DNA of 64,000 nt from Yinghuangia sp051388915 (GTDB taxonomy: Bacteria; Actinomycetota; Actinomycetes; Streptomycetales; Streptomycetaceae): NCBI RefSeq assembly GCF_051388915.1, contig NZ_JBPKBH010000002.1:434001-498000 (forward strand), read 5' to 3'. The position numbers were made by a program, and so were the translations under genes. The notes under the pieces are model-generated. The model saw only the letters and a program-made list of their open reading frames with translations, did no database searches and had not been told where the DNA came from. Shown piece by piece: positions 34,392 through 42,984 of the stretch (position 1 is its first letter; the number at the start of each line of letters is the position of its first letter).

Positions 34392-35606
34392 CTATGCGTG
34401 ACCGCCTACTGTCACCGGCCCCATGGTGAGTTCCGGGCGGCCTTCGAGCACCACTCCCACGCGGTCGACCTGCTCGTCCAGTTCGGCGCGTCGGCGTCGG
34501 GTGAGGGTGGCCGCCGATTCGACGGTGATGAGCAGGCGGCGCCCGGAGCGGCGCAGGTGCCACAGCCCGGCGACGACGCCGTCCACGATCAGGTTCTGGA
34601 AGTTGCCGGGCAGGACGCGGTCGGCTGCCTTGCCGGGGTACAGCAGTTCCGGGGGCTGGTTGCCGACGCGGTAGCTGTAGGCGTCGAAGTACGGGAGCAG
34701 GCGTACGCCCAGATGCTCGGCGGGCGGCACGTCCATCTGCGGGGTGTCGCCTGTGCGTCGTGCCAGTTCGTGGTCGGCCGGGAGCCACGCCTTGGTGCCC
34801 TCGACCTCGACCGGCCGGATGCTGTCGCCCTGCGCTGCGAACACCCCGGCGGCCCAAGTCTTGGGGGCGGCCAGCCAGTGGGCGAAGCGCTGCGGGGTCG
34901 AGGGGCCGTAGGAGGTCAGGTAGGACCGCAGGATGTAGCCGACGGCCTCGCCCGCGTCGGCGGGCTCGAACGGGTTCAGGCGGTGCGGATTGGTGTACGT
35001 GACCTTCCGCCCCCTGTTGGGCCCGAAGGCAAGTACTCCGCGCAGGCCCGCCAGATGCTGCACCTGACGCCAACGCGGCCACATCGTCTGGAAGGCGGGC
35101 ATGACCAGGTCGCCCGCCCAATCCCCCGCGCGCTCGACGACGGCGTCGCTCAGTTCGTCGATGGTCAGGTCGGCGCCTTTGAGGGCGTCGGCAATTGCCG
35201 CGATGACTGCCTCGGTCTGGTCGGCGGTCATGCGGGCGCCTTCGGGGAACGCGTTCGACGCGAGCGGCGGAACGGACGACAAGGCCCCGATCCAGTGAGG
35301 CAGTTCGTTGGCCGGCAGGAAGTGCACCGTGCCGCGCGGGCCATAGGTCTTGACGATGGTGTGGTCCTGCCACAGGGCCTTTCGTACGTCCTGACGCGTG
35401 GCCCCTTGGACGCGCAGGCCGATGCCGAGTTCGGCGGCGGACATGACCTGGGCGTGCGTACCGGCCATGACGGCGACGGCGACGGGCACCAGTGCGGCGG
35501 GCCGGTCACCGGTCATGGGGATGCCGAGCCCTTGGGCGGAGAAGCGCGCGGCGCACACCTGCGCATGGGTGAGGGAAGGCACGGGTTGTTCCTGCGAGGT
35601 GATCAC
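34392..35606 (-). CDS. Winged-helix DNA-binding domain protein (HTH_42, AlkZ/AlkX-like)
   Basis: Protein of 404 residues of the large HTH_42/DUF1006 superfamily with tandem winged-helix domains. Typical pieces are SAAELGIGLRVQGATRQDVRKAL, then YGPRGTVHFLPANELPHW and LTSYGPSTPQRFAHWLA, and the C-terminal NFQNLIVDGVVAGLWHLRR. The family includes DNA glycosylases that act on crosslinks and alkylated bases (YcaQ/AlkX, AlkZ) and many uncharacterised members. A repair role is plausible but not proven. The GTG at 35606 has no ribosome binding site, so the message may be leaderless. It stands alone and is divergent from the TPM-like gene. Confidence 0.78.
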   Translation of the reverse strand: MITSQEQPVPSLTHAQVCAARFSAQGLGIPMTGDRPAALVPVAVAVMAGTHAQVMSAAELGIGLRVQGATRQDVRKALWQDHTIVKTYGPRGTVHFLPANELPHWIGALSSVPPLASNAFPEGARMTADQTEAVIAAIADALKGADLTIDELSDAVVERAGDWAGDLVMPAFQTMWPRWRQVQHLAGLRGVLAFGPNRGRKVTYTNPHRLNPFEPADAGEAVGYILRSYLTSYGPSTPQRFAHWLAAPKTWAAGVFAAQGDSIRPVEVEGTKAWLPADHELARRTGDTPQMDVPPAEHLGVRLLPYFDAYSYRVGNQPPELLYPGKAADRVLPGNFQNLIVDGVVAGLWHLRRSGRRLLITVESAATLTRRRRAELDEQVDRVGVVLEGRPELTMGPVTVGGHA

Positions 35607-35756
35607 ATCTGACCGTATGCCACGGGATTCGGTTGCAGGCGGGTTGAGGGTGGGTTGCAGGCGGGTTTAGGGCGGGCCGCGTGTCGGTCGGGGGCGGCGC
35701 GGCTTCCCCGAGACGGCGCACTGCTGTGTGCGTGTGGTGAGGCGTAGCCTGGGAGT

Positions 35757-37085
35757 GTGAGGAAGTCGGTCGTTCCTCCTTTTGGCTTGCGCGTGCTGTT
35801 GTTGCTCCTGCTGGCTCTGTTGATGCTGCCGTTGAGCGCCGGGACTGCGCGGGCGGCAGGGGTCAGCGAGATCGCCGCCCATCTGCGCGAGGATCCGGTT
35901 TACACCGAATCTGCCGCGTCCGAGGTCCTTCCGGCGTCGACGGCGGACGCGCTGCGCGCGACGATCCGGGACTCGGGCAAGCCGGTGTTCGTGGTGGCCG
36001 TGCCCGCGGACTCACCGCTGGCCGCGTCGGGTTCGCGTTCGGCCGTGTTGTCGGCGTTGCGTGAGGGGGTGGGACGTCCGGGTGTGTACGCGGTCGCTGT
36101 GGGCCGCACCTTCGACGCCGCCGCGGACGCATCCGTCATGTCCCCCGCCCGTCTCGCCACCCTCAAGAGCGACAGCATCGCCGCGCACCAGGGCGACGGG
36201 CCCGGCCTGTTCACCGAATTCGTGAACGGCGCGGTGGCGGCCCCGGGACCCGGCAACGCGTCTTCGTCGGACGGCGAATCGCGCGGCGGGGCCACGGGGT
36301 TCGTGGTGCTCGGGGTTCTGCTCGCGGTCGGGGTGTTCGGCGTGCTGCTCTACCGGCGGCGCAGCCGACGCCGCCGCTCCGAGCGCGAACGCGATGCCCT
36401 TGAGCAGGTCCGGCCGACCGTCGACGAGGACATTACGGCGTACGGCGAGGCTCTGGACCGCACCGGGTTCGACCCGGGTGCGCCCGCCTCGGACGATGCC
36501 ATGCGTGAGGACTGGGCGAAAGCACTCGACGCCTACGACCGGGCGAAGTACGCGATGGCACGGGCCCGAAAGCCGGACGATGTGCGGGAGGTCAGCGAGG
36601 CGCTGGACGGCGGCCGGTTCGCGCTCGCGACGCTGGACGCGCGACGCACGGGCGAAGCGTTGCCGGAGCGGCGTCCGCCGTGCTTCTTCGACCCGCGGCA
36701 CGGTGCGTCGGTGCGCGATGTGGAGTGGGCGCCGGAGGGCGGAGCCACCCGTACCGTCCCGGTGTGCAGCGCGGACGCCGCGCGTCTCGACGACGGTTTG
36801 GCGCCGCTTGGGAGGCAGGTCGAGACGCCGGAGGGCCGACGGCCGTATTGGGAGGCCGGACCGGCGTACGCCCCCTGGGCGATGGGCTGGTACGGCGGCA
36901 TGTTGCTGCCCGGCCTGCTCATCGGCACGACACTCGGCACCGCGGCGGCCGCGCCGGATCCGTATGGTGCCGGCTTCGGAGACGGCGGGTTCGGAGACGG
37001 CGGCGGCGACTTCGGCGGTGGGTTCGGTGGGTGGGGTGACGGCGGGGGTGGCGGCTGGGGCGGCGACGGCGGCGGGGGCTTCTAG
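35757..37085 (+). CDS. TPM-domain-like membrane protein with Gly-rich tail
   Basis: Secreted/membrane protein of 442 residues. Residues 1-34 are a signal peptide ending in GTARAAG. Residues about 36-140 resemble the extracytoplasmic TPM domain (SEIAAHLREDPVYTESA, VFVVAVPADS, GVYAVAVGRTFDAAADA). One transmembrane helix at about 182-205 is followed by the basic RRRSRRRRSERER. A cytoplasmic helical domain leads to a C-terminus rich in Gly, Asp and Trp. The role of TPM proteins is uncertain; some affect membrane protein repair or photosystem assembly in plants. The GTG start is close behind GGGAG, closer than usual, so leaderless translation is possible. Confidence 0.78.
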   Translation: MRKSVVPPFGLRVLLLLLLALLMLPLSAGTARAAGVSEIAAHLREDPVYTESAASEVLPASTADALRATIRDSGKPVFVVAVPADSPLAASGSRSAVLSALREGVGRPGVYAVAVGRTFDAAADASVMSPARLATLKSDSIAAHQGDGPGLFTEFVNGAVAAPGPGNASSSDGESRGGATGFVVLGVLLAVGVFGVLLYRRRSRRRRSERERDALEQVRPTVDEDITAYGEALDRTGFDPGAPASDDAMREDWAKALDAYDRAKYAMARARKPDDVREVSEALDGGRFALATLDARRTGEALPERRPPCFFDPRHGASVRDVEWAPEGGATRTVPVCSADAARLDDGLAPLGRQVETPEGRRPYWEAGPAYAPWAMGWYGGMLLPGLLIGTTLGTAAAAPDPYGAGFGDGGFGDGGGDFGGGFGGWGDGGGGGWGGDGGGGF

Positions 37086-37163
37086 GAGTCGGTCGGCGTA
37101 CGGAACCGATCGCCTTCCAAGCGCTCGGTGAGGTACAGGTGCCGGCAACTTGCGATGGCGCGA

Positions 37164-37712
37164 CTACTCCGCGGGTGACGTTCGGAACGCCGCGGCCTGT
37201 GCGCGCGGGACCAGCCGGAGTTTGTCGTCCGGGCCCTCATGACGTGTCCACATCAGAAGCCAGCCCATCGGCTCCGCGATGCGGGCGACTTCCTCGGCAC
37301 TGAGAAGGCGGCGGTCCATCGGGTCCAGGGTCACGACCGGCGGCGGACCGGTTTTGTCCGGGTCCTTCTTGGCCCGCAGTGTGGCGCTGCGCGCAAAGGC
37401 GTTGGCGAGAGTCTGGGTCGTCCAGATCTCCCAGTCCTCATGACCGCCGTCGAGTTCGAGGCGCATCTTGCGGCGGCTGAGCCACATCGATCCGGTCTCG
37501 ACGTCGGCCGAACGTCCGCCTCCCGGCCCGGCACCGGATGCCACCAGGGCGACCAGCCACAAGGCTCCGATCGCCACCGAATAGAGCGGCTGGAGGATGA
37601 ACTGCGCGTACACGCCTGCGCGCGAGCGCTTCCGGAACGGCCCCAAAGGCGTTCCGGCCGGCGGCTCGCCGACCCAATAAGGCTTCTTCGGCTGCTGACC
37701 CACGCCCCACAT
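37164..37712 (-). CDS. Hypothetical single-span membrane protein
   Basis: Unrecognised protein of 182 residues. It begins MWGVGQQPKKPYWVGEPPAG, has one strongly hydrophobic segment at about 37-57 (AQFILQPLYSVAIGALWLVA) and a soluble remainder with DPDKTGPPPVVTLDPMDRRL. The C-terminal part could be a small structured domain with two helices. GTG at 37703 is an alternative start. The gene is divergent from the HicB-like gene. One of the two TGGYGCCA operator clusters lies just 73 bp upstream of its start, so it is probably controlled by that regulator. Confidence 0.6.
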   Translation of the reverse strand: MWGVGQQPKKPYWVGEPPAGTPLGPFRKRSRAGVYAQFILQPLYSVAIGALWLVALVASGAGPGGGRSADVETGSMWLSRRKMRLELDGGHEDWEIWTTQTLANAFARSATLRAKKDPDKTGPPPVVTLDPMDRRLLSAEEVARIAEPMGWLLMWTRHEGPDDKLRLVPRAQAAAFRTSPAE

Positions 37713-37784
37713 CCTGCCCTGCCGCACGCCGCTCACGTGGCACTCCCCGGTGTTCCACCCGACGACGCGGCTGCGGCACCTCGA

Positions 37785-37826
37785 TGACGCCATGATGGCG
37801 CCACCGGATGGCACCACACGACACCA
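37785..37826. promoter_or_regulatory. Operator cluster A, four TGGCGCCA-like sites
   Basis: TGACGCCA (37785), TGGCGCCA (37796), TGGCACCA (37809) and CGACACCA (37819) lie 10-13 bp apart, 73 bp upstream of the minus-strand membrane protein start. They match the sites of cluster B near the HicB-like gene and differ strongly from background. Confidence 0.65.
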
Positions 37827-37929
37827 TAGGACACCTGAGTCGAACTTCCTTATTTTTAAGCGGAGTTCAGTGGCTTTCGTTGATGGGCCCATACTGACGA
37901 GACCATCGCGGCACCACAGTGCTTGCGCG

Positions 37930-37959
37930 TGGCGCCATTTTGGTGCCATGATGGCGCCA
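37930..37959. promoter_or_regulatory. Operator cluster B, three palindromes spaced exactly 11 bp
   Basis: TGGCGCCA (37930), TGGTGCCA (37941) and TGGCGCCA (37952) repeat every 11 bp, one helical turn. The last site shares its final A with the ATG of the HicB-like gene. Binding here would block the start of that gene, so autorepression is likely. Confidence 0.75.
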
Positions 37960-38483
37960 TGGACCTGACACCGTTCGTCGAGAACCTGCGAAACGATCTC
38001 GCGGTCGCCGCCGAGGCCGGTGGCGACGAAGCACTCGCTCTCGCGGACCGCATCACCGCGCCGCTGGAGTCGTCCGCGCGGCTGATGCTGCTCAACGCGC
38101 TGTCCGCGGCGGCCGACGAGATCACGCGGGATCTCGCACCGGGCTCGGTCGACGTGCGGCTGCGCGGTCTTGACCCGGACTTCATCGTCAACCTTCCGTT
38201 CGACCTCGTGATCGAGGAGCACGGCGGCCCGCACGGGGCATCGGGCGTGGCGAAGCCCGCCGCGCCACCCGAGGGAGACGAGGGCAATACGTCGCGTATC
38301 AACCTGCGCCTGCCCGCGCATCTGAAGCAGCGGGTCGAGGAGGTCGCCGGGCGCGAGGGTCTATCGGTGAACGCGTGGCTGGTCCGCGTGGTCGCCGCGG
38401 CCGTAGAGCCGTCCGACGAGCGCAGACCGCCCCCGCGGCGCGCGGCCCGCGGCGGGGACCGCTTCACCGGCTGGGTGCACTGA
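37959..38483 (+). CDS. HicB-like ribbon-helix-helix protein
   Basis: Protein of 174 residues. The N-terminal half (LTPFVENLRNDLAVAAEAGG, then ALADRITAPLESSARL) is helical and unlike the classical HicB RNase-H-like fold. The C-terminal part (about 110-150) is an Arc/CopG-type ribbon-helix-helix with INLRLPAHLKQRVEEVAG and SVNAWLVRVVAAAV. In streptomycetes this protein is annotated as HicB-family antitoxin next to a DUF4097 protein, without a HicA toxin, and it is more likely a plain repressor. The ATG overlaps the last of three operator-like palindromes. It probably forms an operon with the DUF4097 gene 75 bp downstream. Confidence 0.75.
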   Translation: MDLTPFVENLRNDLAVAAEAGGDEALALADRITAPLESSARLMLLNALSAAADEITRDLAPGSVDVRLRGLDPDFIVNLPFDLVIEEHGGPHGASGVAKPAAPPEGDEGNTSRINLRLPAHLKQRVEEVAGREGLSVNAWLVRVVAAAVEPSDERRPPPRRAARGGDRFTGWVH

Positions 38484-38558
38484 CCGCATCCCCGGCACCG
38501 GCCGTCGGCTCCGCCGCGGCGAACACATCACCGGCGAAAGCCCTTGGAGGGGACCACC

Positions 38559-39401
38559 ATGCCTAGTTTCGACACACCCAAGCCCGTCTCGGTCGACCTG
38601 CACATCGAGGCAGGGAATGTGCGCATCCACGCCGAGGACCGCACCGACACCTTGGTCGAGGTCCGGCCCGGCAACGGCGCGCGCGACCACGACGTACGCG
38701 CCGCCGAGAACACCCAGGTCGACTACGCGAACGGCAAGCTGACCATCAAGACCCCCAAGCAGCGCTCGCCGTTCTCGCGCGGCAACTCGGTCGACGTCAC
38801 GCTGACCGTGCCCTCGGACTCCAGCGTCGTGGGCAGCGCCGCGCTCGCGAACTTCCACGGCGAAGGGCGGCTCGGGGCGGTGCGCATCAAGGTGGCGATG
38901 GGCGACATCCACCTCGAACGCACCGGCGAACTCCAGATCAGCACCGGCTCGGGCGAGGTCTCGGTGGACAGCGCGGCGGGGCGTACCGACATCAACACCG
39001 CGTCCGGCAACATCGACGTCCGCGACATCGCCGGGGACGCGGTGATCCGCAACTCCAACGGCGAGACCCGGATCGGCGAGATCCTCGGCGAGCTGCGCGT
39101 ACGGGCGGCCAACGGGCACATCGATGTCGCACGAGCCGGGGACGGCGTCCAGGCGCGGACCGCGAACGGGGACGTCCGGATCAAAGAGGTCGTGCGCGGC
39201 CGGGTGACGCTGGAGACGGCGTACGGCGAGATCGAGATCGGCGTGCGCGAGGGCAGCTCGGCGTGGGTCGACGCCAACACGAGCTTCGGCAACGTCCGCA
39301 GCTCGCTCGCCGCTTCGGACAGCGCACCCGGCAAGGCGAACGACACCGTCGAGGTCCGGGCCCGCACGCAGTTCGGCGACATCATCATCCGCCGCTCCTG
39401 A
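38559..39401 (+). CDS. DUF4097 beta-strand repeat protein
   Basis: Protein of 280 residues made largely of short beta-strand repeats, for example DIHLERTGELQISTGSGEVS, then TDINTASGNIDVRDIAGD and RVRAANGHIDVARAGDGVQ. It is predicted to fold into a right-handed beta helix or stacked sheet. The DUF4097 family is often membrane-linked in other phyla; here there is no signal peptide or membrane helix, so it should be cytoplasmic. Function unknown. GGAGGGG in front of ATG 38559 is a strong start site. It is the partner of the HicB-like gene, a pairing common in streptomycetes as far as I recall. Confidence 0.82.
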   Translation: MPSFDTPKPVSVDLHIEAGNVRIHAEDRTDTLVEVRPGNGARDHDVRAAENTQVDYANGKLTIKTPKQRSPFSRGNSVDVTLTVPSDSSVVGSAALANFHGEGRLGAVRIKVAMGDIHLERTGELQISTGSGEVSVDSAAGRTDINTASGNIDVRDIAGDAVIRNSNGETRIGEILGELRVRAANGHIDVARAGDGVQARTANGDVRIKEVVRGRVTLETAYGEIEIGVREGSSAWVDANTSFGNVRSSLAASDSAPGKANDTVEVRARTQFGDIIIRRS

Positions 39402-39447
39402 TCTCCCCCCACCCCACCGCCTGTCGTCGGTTCCGAGGAGACAGAAC

Positions 39448-39654
39448 ATGGCCCCGCAGCTCGCGTCCAGTGTTGCCCGGGAACCGCGTGTCGGTGTCGC
39501 CTGGGGCGGCATTCTCGGCCCCCGCCGGTTCTCCGCCCGGCTGTCGGCGGCCGCCGCCGGTGTCATGCCGCGGCCTGTGGCAAGCTCCGGTATATGCCCG
39601 ACCGCGCTGCGGCCGTCCGGGGTGAGCCCGACCGCTCCCGGGCCCATTGCCTAG
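39448..39654 (+). CDS. Possible small protein of 68 residues
   Basis: GAGGAGA lies eight bases ahead of an ATG that opens a 68-residue frame ending with APGPIA. The translation is rich in Ala, Pro, Arg and Ser and resembles nothing recognised. The good ribosome binding site and location 46 bp after the DUF4097 gene are the only support. Its 3' end overlaps the possible leader structure of the L,D-transpeptidase gene. It may be the remains of a third gene of the HicB/DUF4097 operon. Confidence 0.3.
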   Translation: MAPQLASSVAREPRVGVAWGGILGPRRFSARLSAAAAGVMPRPVASSGICPTALRPSGVSPTAPGPIA

Positions 39655-39810
39655 ATCGCGCCAGGAACGTCAGGCTAAGCCGTGTGCTTCGGGTCCTGGT
39701 ACCGCTCGCGTGAACTGGTGTCGTGCCTCGCAAGGCGCGGGGTCCCTGGTCGGGCTCCCGCTGTCGCCGCGAACGGGTAACGGCTGACAACTCCCAGGTA
39801 GTGCCGACCC
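39640..39810 (+). promoter_or_regulatory. Possible diverged ydaO-type (c-di-AMP) riboswitch leader
   Basis: The long leader ahead of the L,D-transpeptidase gene has CTAGATCGCGCC (39651-39662), similar to the CTGAGGTCGCGCC start of actinobacterial ydaO elements as I recall them. About 120 nt later comes CTGACAACTCCCAGGTAG (39783-39800), similar to their CCGACAGCTAACCCGGTAG end. Order and spacing fit, as does the cell-wall hydrolase/transpeptidase context, but internal motifs are not convincing. The rest of 39402-40005 holds only a possible small frame. Confidence 0.35.
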
Positions 39811-40005
39811 AGTTCCCTTCCTCGCCCCGAACCCCACCCGATCCCCGTCCGGCGTCCGGCGTCCGCGGATCAACACGGACGCACCGCACGCCCCTTCCGG
39901 TGCCGCCGCCTGGCCGTGCCCTCAATCACATTTTGAAAGGGCAACGCGGGCTCGCGATCGCGGCGTCGAGCAGATCGGGAACGCGGTACGACAAAGGGGT
40001 ATTTC

Positions 40006-41256
40006 ATGGCAGCGGTGAACTCGCGGGGACCACAGCGCCTGCGGCGCGGTTGGGTGGGTGCGGTGGTGGTGCTCGGGCTCGCCCTGGCCGGTTGTTCCGG
40101 CAGCGGTTCGGACTCCGCCGACAACGCGGGCGGCAAGCCCTCGGGCGGGGCGGCGTCCCCGGTCGGAGGCGGCTCGGCCCCGGCCGCCGCACCTCCCGCG
40201 GTCGTGACCATCACACCCGGCGACGGCGGCAGCCTCGCCCCCGGAGAGCCGGTGACGGTGAAGGTCGAGGGCGGCAAGATCGGCGCGGTGACCGTCACGG
40301 GCGAGGACGGTAGCGAGATCGCCGGGGACACCGCCGACGACCTGGCGTCGTGGCGTTCGACCGGTGCGCTGCACACCGCGACCCGCTACACCGTGAAGGC
40401 CTCGGCGACCAACGCGGCCGGGCAGCAGGCCGAGGCCACCGCGGCGTTCCGGACCGAGCAGGCGGACAAGAAGGTGCGCTACCAGGTGAACGTCGCCGAC
40501 GGCCGGCAGATCGGCGTGGGCCTGCCCATCTCGGTCGTGTTCGACGCGCCGGTCAAGAACCGGGCGGCGGTGGAGAAGGCGTTGTCCGTGGTCACCGACA
40601 CGCCGGTGACCGGCGCCTGGAAGTGGGTCAAGGACCGCAACCTCAACGACGGGCAGCGCATCGACTTCCGCCCGAAGGACTACTGGAAGCCGGGCACGAA
40701 GATCTCCTTCAAGGCCGACCTGGACGGCGTCGACATCGGCGACGGCCGCTTCGCCATCAAGGACGTCGAGGCCAAGGTGACCGTCGCCCGGTCCCTGGTG
40801 GCGACGGTCGACGTCAAGACGCACCAGATGACCGTCGTCGAGGACGGCAAGCCCGACACCGTCATCCCGATCACCGCGGGCGCGCCGGGCATGGACACCT
40901 GGAACGGCACGATGGTCGTGATGGACCGCAACTCCAGCGTGCTGATGGACGGTCAGACGGTCGGGTACGCGGGCGAGTACCGCGACTACTACAACTGGGC
41001 GTTGCACACGACGGCTTCGGGGACGTACGTGCACGAGAACGCGAGCGCGAACATCCACGCCGGAAAGAAGAACGTCACGCACGGCTGCGTCGGCCTCGCG
41101 AACGACGGTACGGCGAAGAAGTTCTACGACCGCGTCATCGTCGGCGACGTCATCAAGGTGGTCAACTCGGCGTCGGAGACGGTCGACGTCGGCAACGGCT
41201 ACGGGGCGTGGAACCTCACGTGGGAGCAGTGGACGTCCGGCAGGCCGACCGTCTGA
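40006..41256 (+). CDS. L,D-transpeptidase lipoprotein with Ig-like domains
   Basis: Peptidoglycan 3-3 crosslinking enzyme of 416 residues, anchored outside the cytoplasmic membrane as a lipoprotein. The signal peptide ends in the lipobox LALAGC with Cys30. A Ser/Gly linker follows, then two immunoglobulin-like domains (about 65-275, as in LdtMt2), then the YkuD catalytic domain with the motif NVTHGCVGL placing the catalytic Cys near residue 360. A C-terminal segment GYGAWNLTWEQWTSG closes the fold. AAAGGGG seven bases upstream supports ATG 40006. It is likely monocistronic with a 600-bp gap upstream, perhaps under c-di-AMP riboswitch control. Confidence 0.9.
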   Translation: MAAVNSRGPQRLRRGWVGAVVVLGLALAGCSGSGSDSADNAGGKPSGGAASPVGGGSAPAAAPPAVVTITPGDGGSLAPGEPVTVKVEGGKIGAVTVTGEDGSEIAGDTADDLASWRSTGALHTATRYTVKASATNAAGQQAEATAAFRTEQADKKVRYQVNVADGRQIGVGLPISVVFDAPVKNRAAVEKALSVVTDTPVTGAWKWVKDRNLNDGQRIDFRPKDYWKPGTKISFKADLDGVDIGDGRFAIKDVEAKVTVARSLVATVDVKTHQMTVVEDGKPDTVIPITAGAPGMDTWNGTMVVMDRNSSVLMDGQTVGYAGEYRDYYNWALHTTASGTYVHENASANIHAGKKNVTHGCVGLANDGTAKKFYDRVIVGDVIKVVNSASETVDVGNGYGAWNLTWEQWTSGRPTV

Positions 41257-41433
41257 CGCACCGCCGCGGTCCCGAACTCCCCTGCCGTGCAAAGGAACCG
41301 ACCCATGCGGAGCGGCCCTCCGGGACAGTCCGGACGGCCGCTGCCGCACGGGGCAGGAGGGGGACGGGAGAGGCACGGGAGAGGCACACTCAGCGCGTTG
41401 ACTGCCGGTCTGAGCGAAAAATACCTTCGCGTC

Positions 41434-42900
41434 ATGACAACGGTGGGGGACATTCTGGTGATCGGTGCCGGTCCCGGAGGGGTCGCGGCAGGCGCGCGGC
41501 TGCGCCGGGCCGGGTACGACTTCCTGATCCTGGACCGCGGGTCCGAGGTCGGCGGGACCTGGCGCGACAACAACTACCCGGGCTGTGCTTGTGACATCGC
41601 CTCCTCGCTGTACTGCTTCTCCTTCGCCCCGAATCCGGACTGGCAGCGGGCCTACGGCGAACAGCCGGAAATCCGCGACTACTTGGAGCGCACCGCGCGA
41701 GATTTCGACGTACTGCGGTCGATCCGCTTCAACGAAGAGGTGAAGTCAGCCTGTTGGGACGGGCAGGCCTGGCAGGTCGAGTCCACCGGGGGCACGTACT
41801 CCGCGCGCGTCCTCGTCACCGCGACCGGGCCGTGGAGCGCGCCGCTGGTCCCGGATATCCCGGGACTGGACGAATTCCCCGGCGAGGTCTTCCATTCCGC
41901 ACGCTGGAACCACGACTACGATCTCGCGGGGAAACGCGTCGCGGTCATAGGAACGGGCGCCTCGTCCGTACAGTTTCTCCCGCTCGTCCAGCAACAGGTC
42001 GAGAATCTCTACCTGTTCCAGCGCACCGCGCCGTGGATTCTGCCGAAGTCGGACTACGCGCTGTCGAAGTTCGAGAAGGCGCTGTACCGCAGGTATCCGG
42101 GGTCGCAGAAGGCGATGCGGAACGTGCAGTACGGCATCCTGGAGTCGCTGAGCTACTTTTTCCGCCACCCGCGGGCGATGCCGGTGCTCCAGAAGGCCGC
42201 GCTCTGGAACATCCGCAGGGGCGTCAAGGACGAGGCGCTGCGCAAGGTCCTCACACCGGATTTCGTCATGGGCTGCCGGCGCGTGCTGCTGTCCAACACC
42301 TACTATCCGGCCGTCGCCGCGGACAACGTCGAGGTCATTCCGCAGGAGCTGGTGCGCGTCGAGGGCGACCGGGTGGTCGGCGCCGACGGCACGTCGCGGG
42401 CGGTGGACGCGATCCTGTTCGGTACCGGGTTCCACTACAGCGACCCGCAGATCGCCGCCAAGGTCAGCGACGAGAACGGCCGTACGCTCGAAGACCTTTG
42501 GAAGGGCAGCCCGGAGGCGTACCTGGGCACCTCGATCCACGGGTACCCGAACCTGTTCATGCTGCTGGGGCCGAACATGGGCTCCGGCACCGGTTCTGCG
42601 ATCGCCGCGATCGAGGCGCAGGTGCGGTACGTCCTCAGCGCGCTGGACACCATGCGCGACCGGGGCTGGCACAGCGTCGACGTGCGTGCGGGGGTGCAGG
42701 ACGACTACAACGCCGAGGTTCAGAGGGCGATGAGCACCACGGTGTACAACCCGGTCGGGTGCACCGGGAACTACATCGACCGCAACGGCCGCAACAGCAC
42801 CATCTGGCCATGGTCGTTCGTCCGACTGAACCGGCGCATCAAGGAGTTCGTGCCGGAGGAGTACCACGCGGTGACCCGCAAGGAGTCCGCGATGTCGTGA
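41434..42900 (+). CDS. Flavin-binding monooxygenase, Baeyer-Villiger type
   Basis: FAD- and NADPH-dependent monooxygenase of 488 residues. The FAD motif GAGPGG is at 11-16, followed by GGTWRDNNYPGCACDI, typical of Baeyer-Villiger enzymes. The fingerprint FHSARWNHD is near 150 and the second Rossmann motif GTGASS near 175. It would convert a ketone to an ester or oxidise a heteroatom; the substrate is unknown. The ATG at 41434 gives the normal family N-terminus, but no ribosome binding site is visible. The last residues (AVTRKESAMS) are unremarkable. It is a single gene ended by a strong hairpin shared with the convergent acyl-AMP ligase. Confidence 0.85.
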   Translation: MTTVGDILVIGAGPGGVAAGARLRRAGYDFLILDRGSEVGGTWRDNNYPGCACDIASSLYCFSFAPNPDWQRAYGEQPEIRDYLERTARDFDVLRSIRFNEEVKSACWDGQAWQVESTGGTYSARVLVTATGPWSAPLVPDIPGLDEFPGEVFHSARWNHDYDLAGKRVAVIGTGASSVQFLPLVQQQVENLYLFQRTAPWILPKSDYALSKFEKALYRRYPGSQKAMRNVQYGILESLSYFFRHPRAMPVLQKAALWNIRRGVKDEALRKVLTPDFVMGCRRVLLSNTYYPAVAADNVEVIPQELVRVEGDRVVGADGTSRAVDAILFGTGFHYSDPQIAAKVSDENGRTLEDLWKGSPEAYLGTSIHGYPNLFMLLGPNMGSGTGSAIAAIEAQVRYVLSALDTMRDRGWHSVDVRAGVQDDYNAEVQRAMSTTVYNPVGCTGNYIDRNGRNSTIWPWSFVRLNRRIKEFVPEEYHAVTRKESAMS

Positions 42901-42936
42901 CCGCGGTCGATCGGACGGAGTCCTCCGGACGCCGAA

Positions 42937-42965
42937 AAGCCCCGCACGCCCGGCGTGCGGGGCTT
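42937..42965. terminator. Bidirectional terminator between convergent genes
   Basis: AAGCCCCGCACGCC (42937-42950) and GGCGTGCGGGGCTT (42952-42965) form a nearly uninterrupted 14-bp inverted repeat, flanked by A on the left and TT on the right, so it can end transcription from both sides. Confidence 0.92.
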
Positions 42966-42984
42966 CCCGTGTGGATCCGGCCGG

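Noticed and set aside
37959..39401. Classical HicAB toxin-antitoxin system
   Set aside because: No HicA-like small RNA-binding toxin is encoded on either side, and the HicB-like protein has only the ribbon-helix-helix part.
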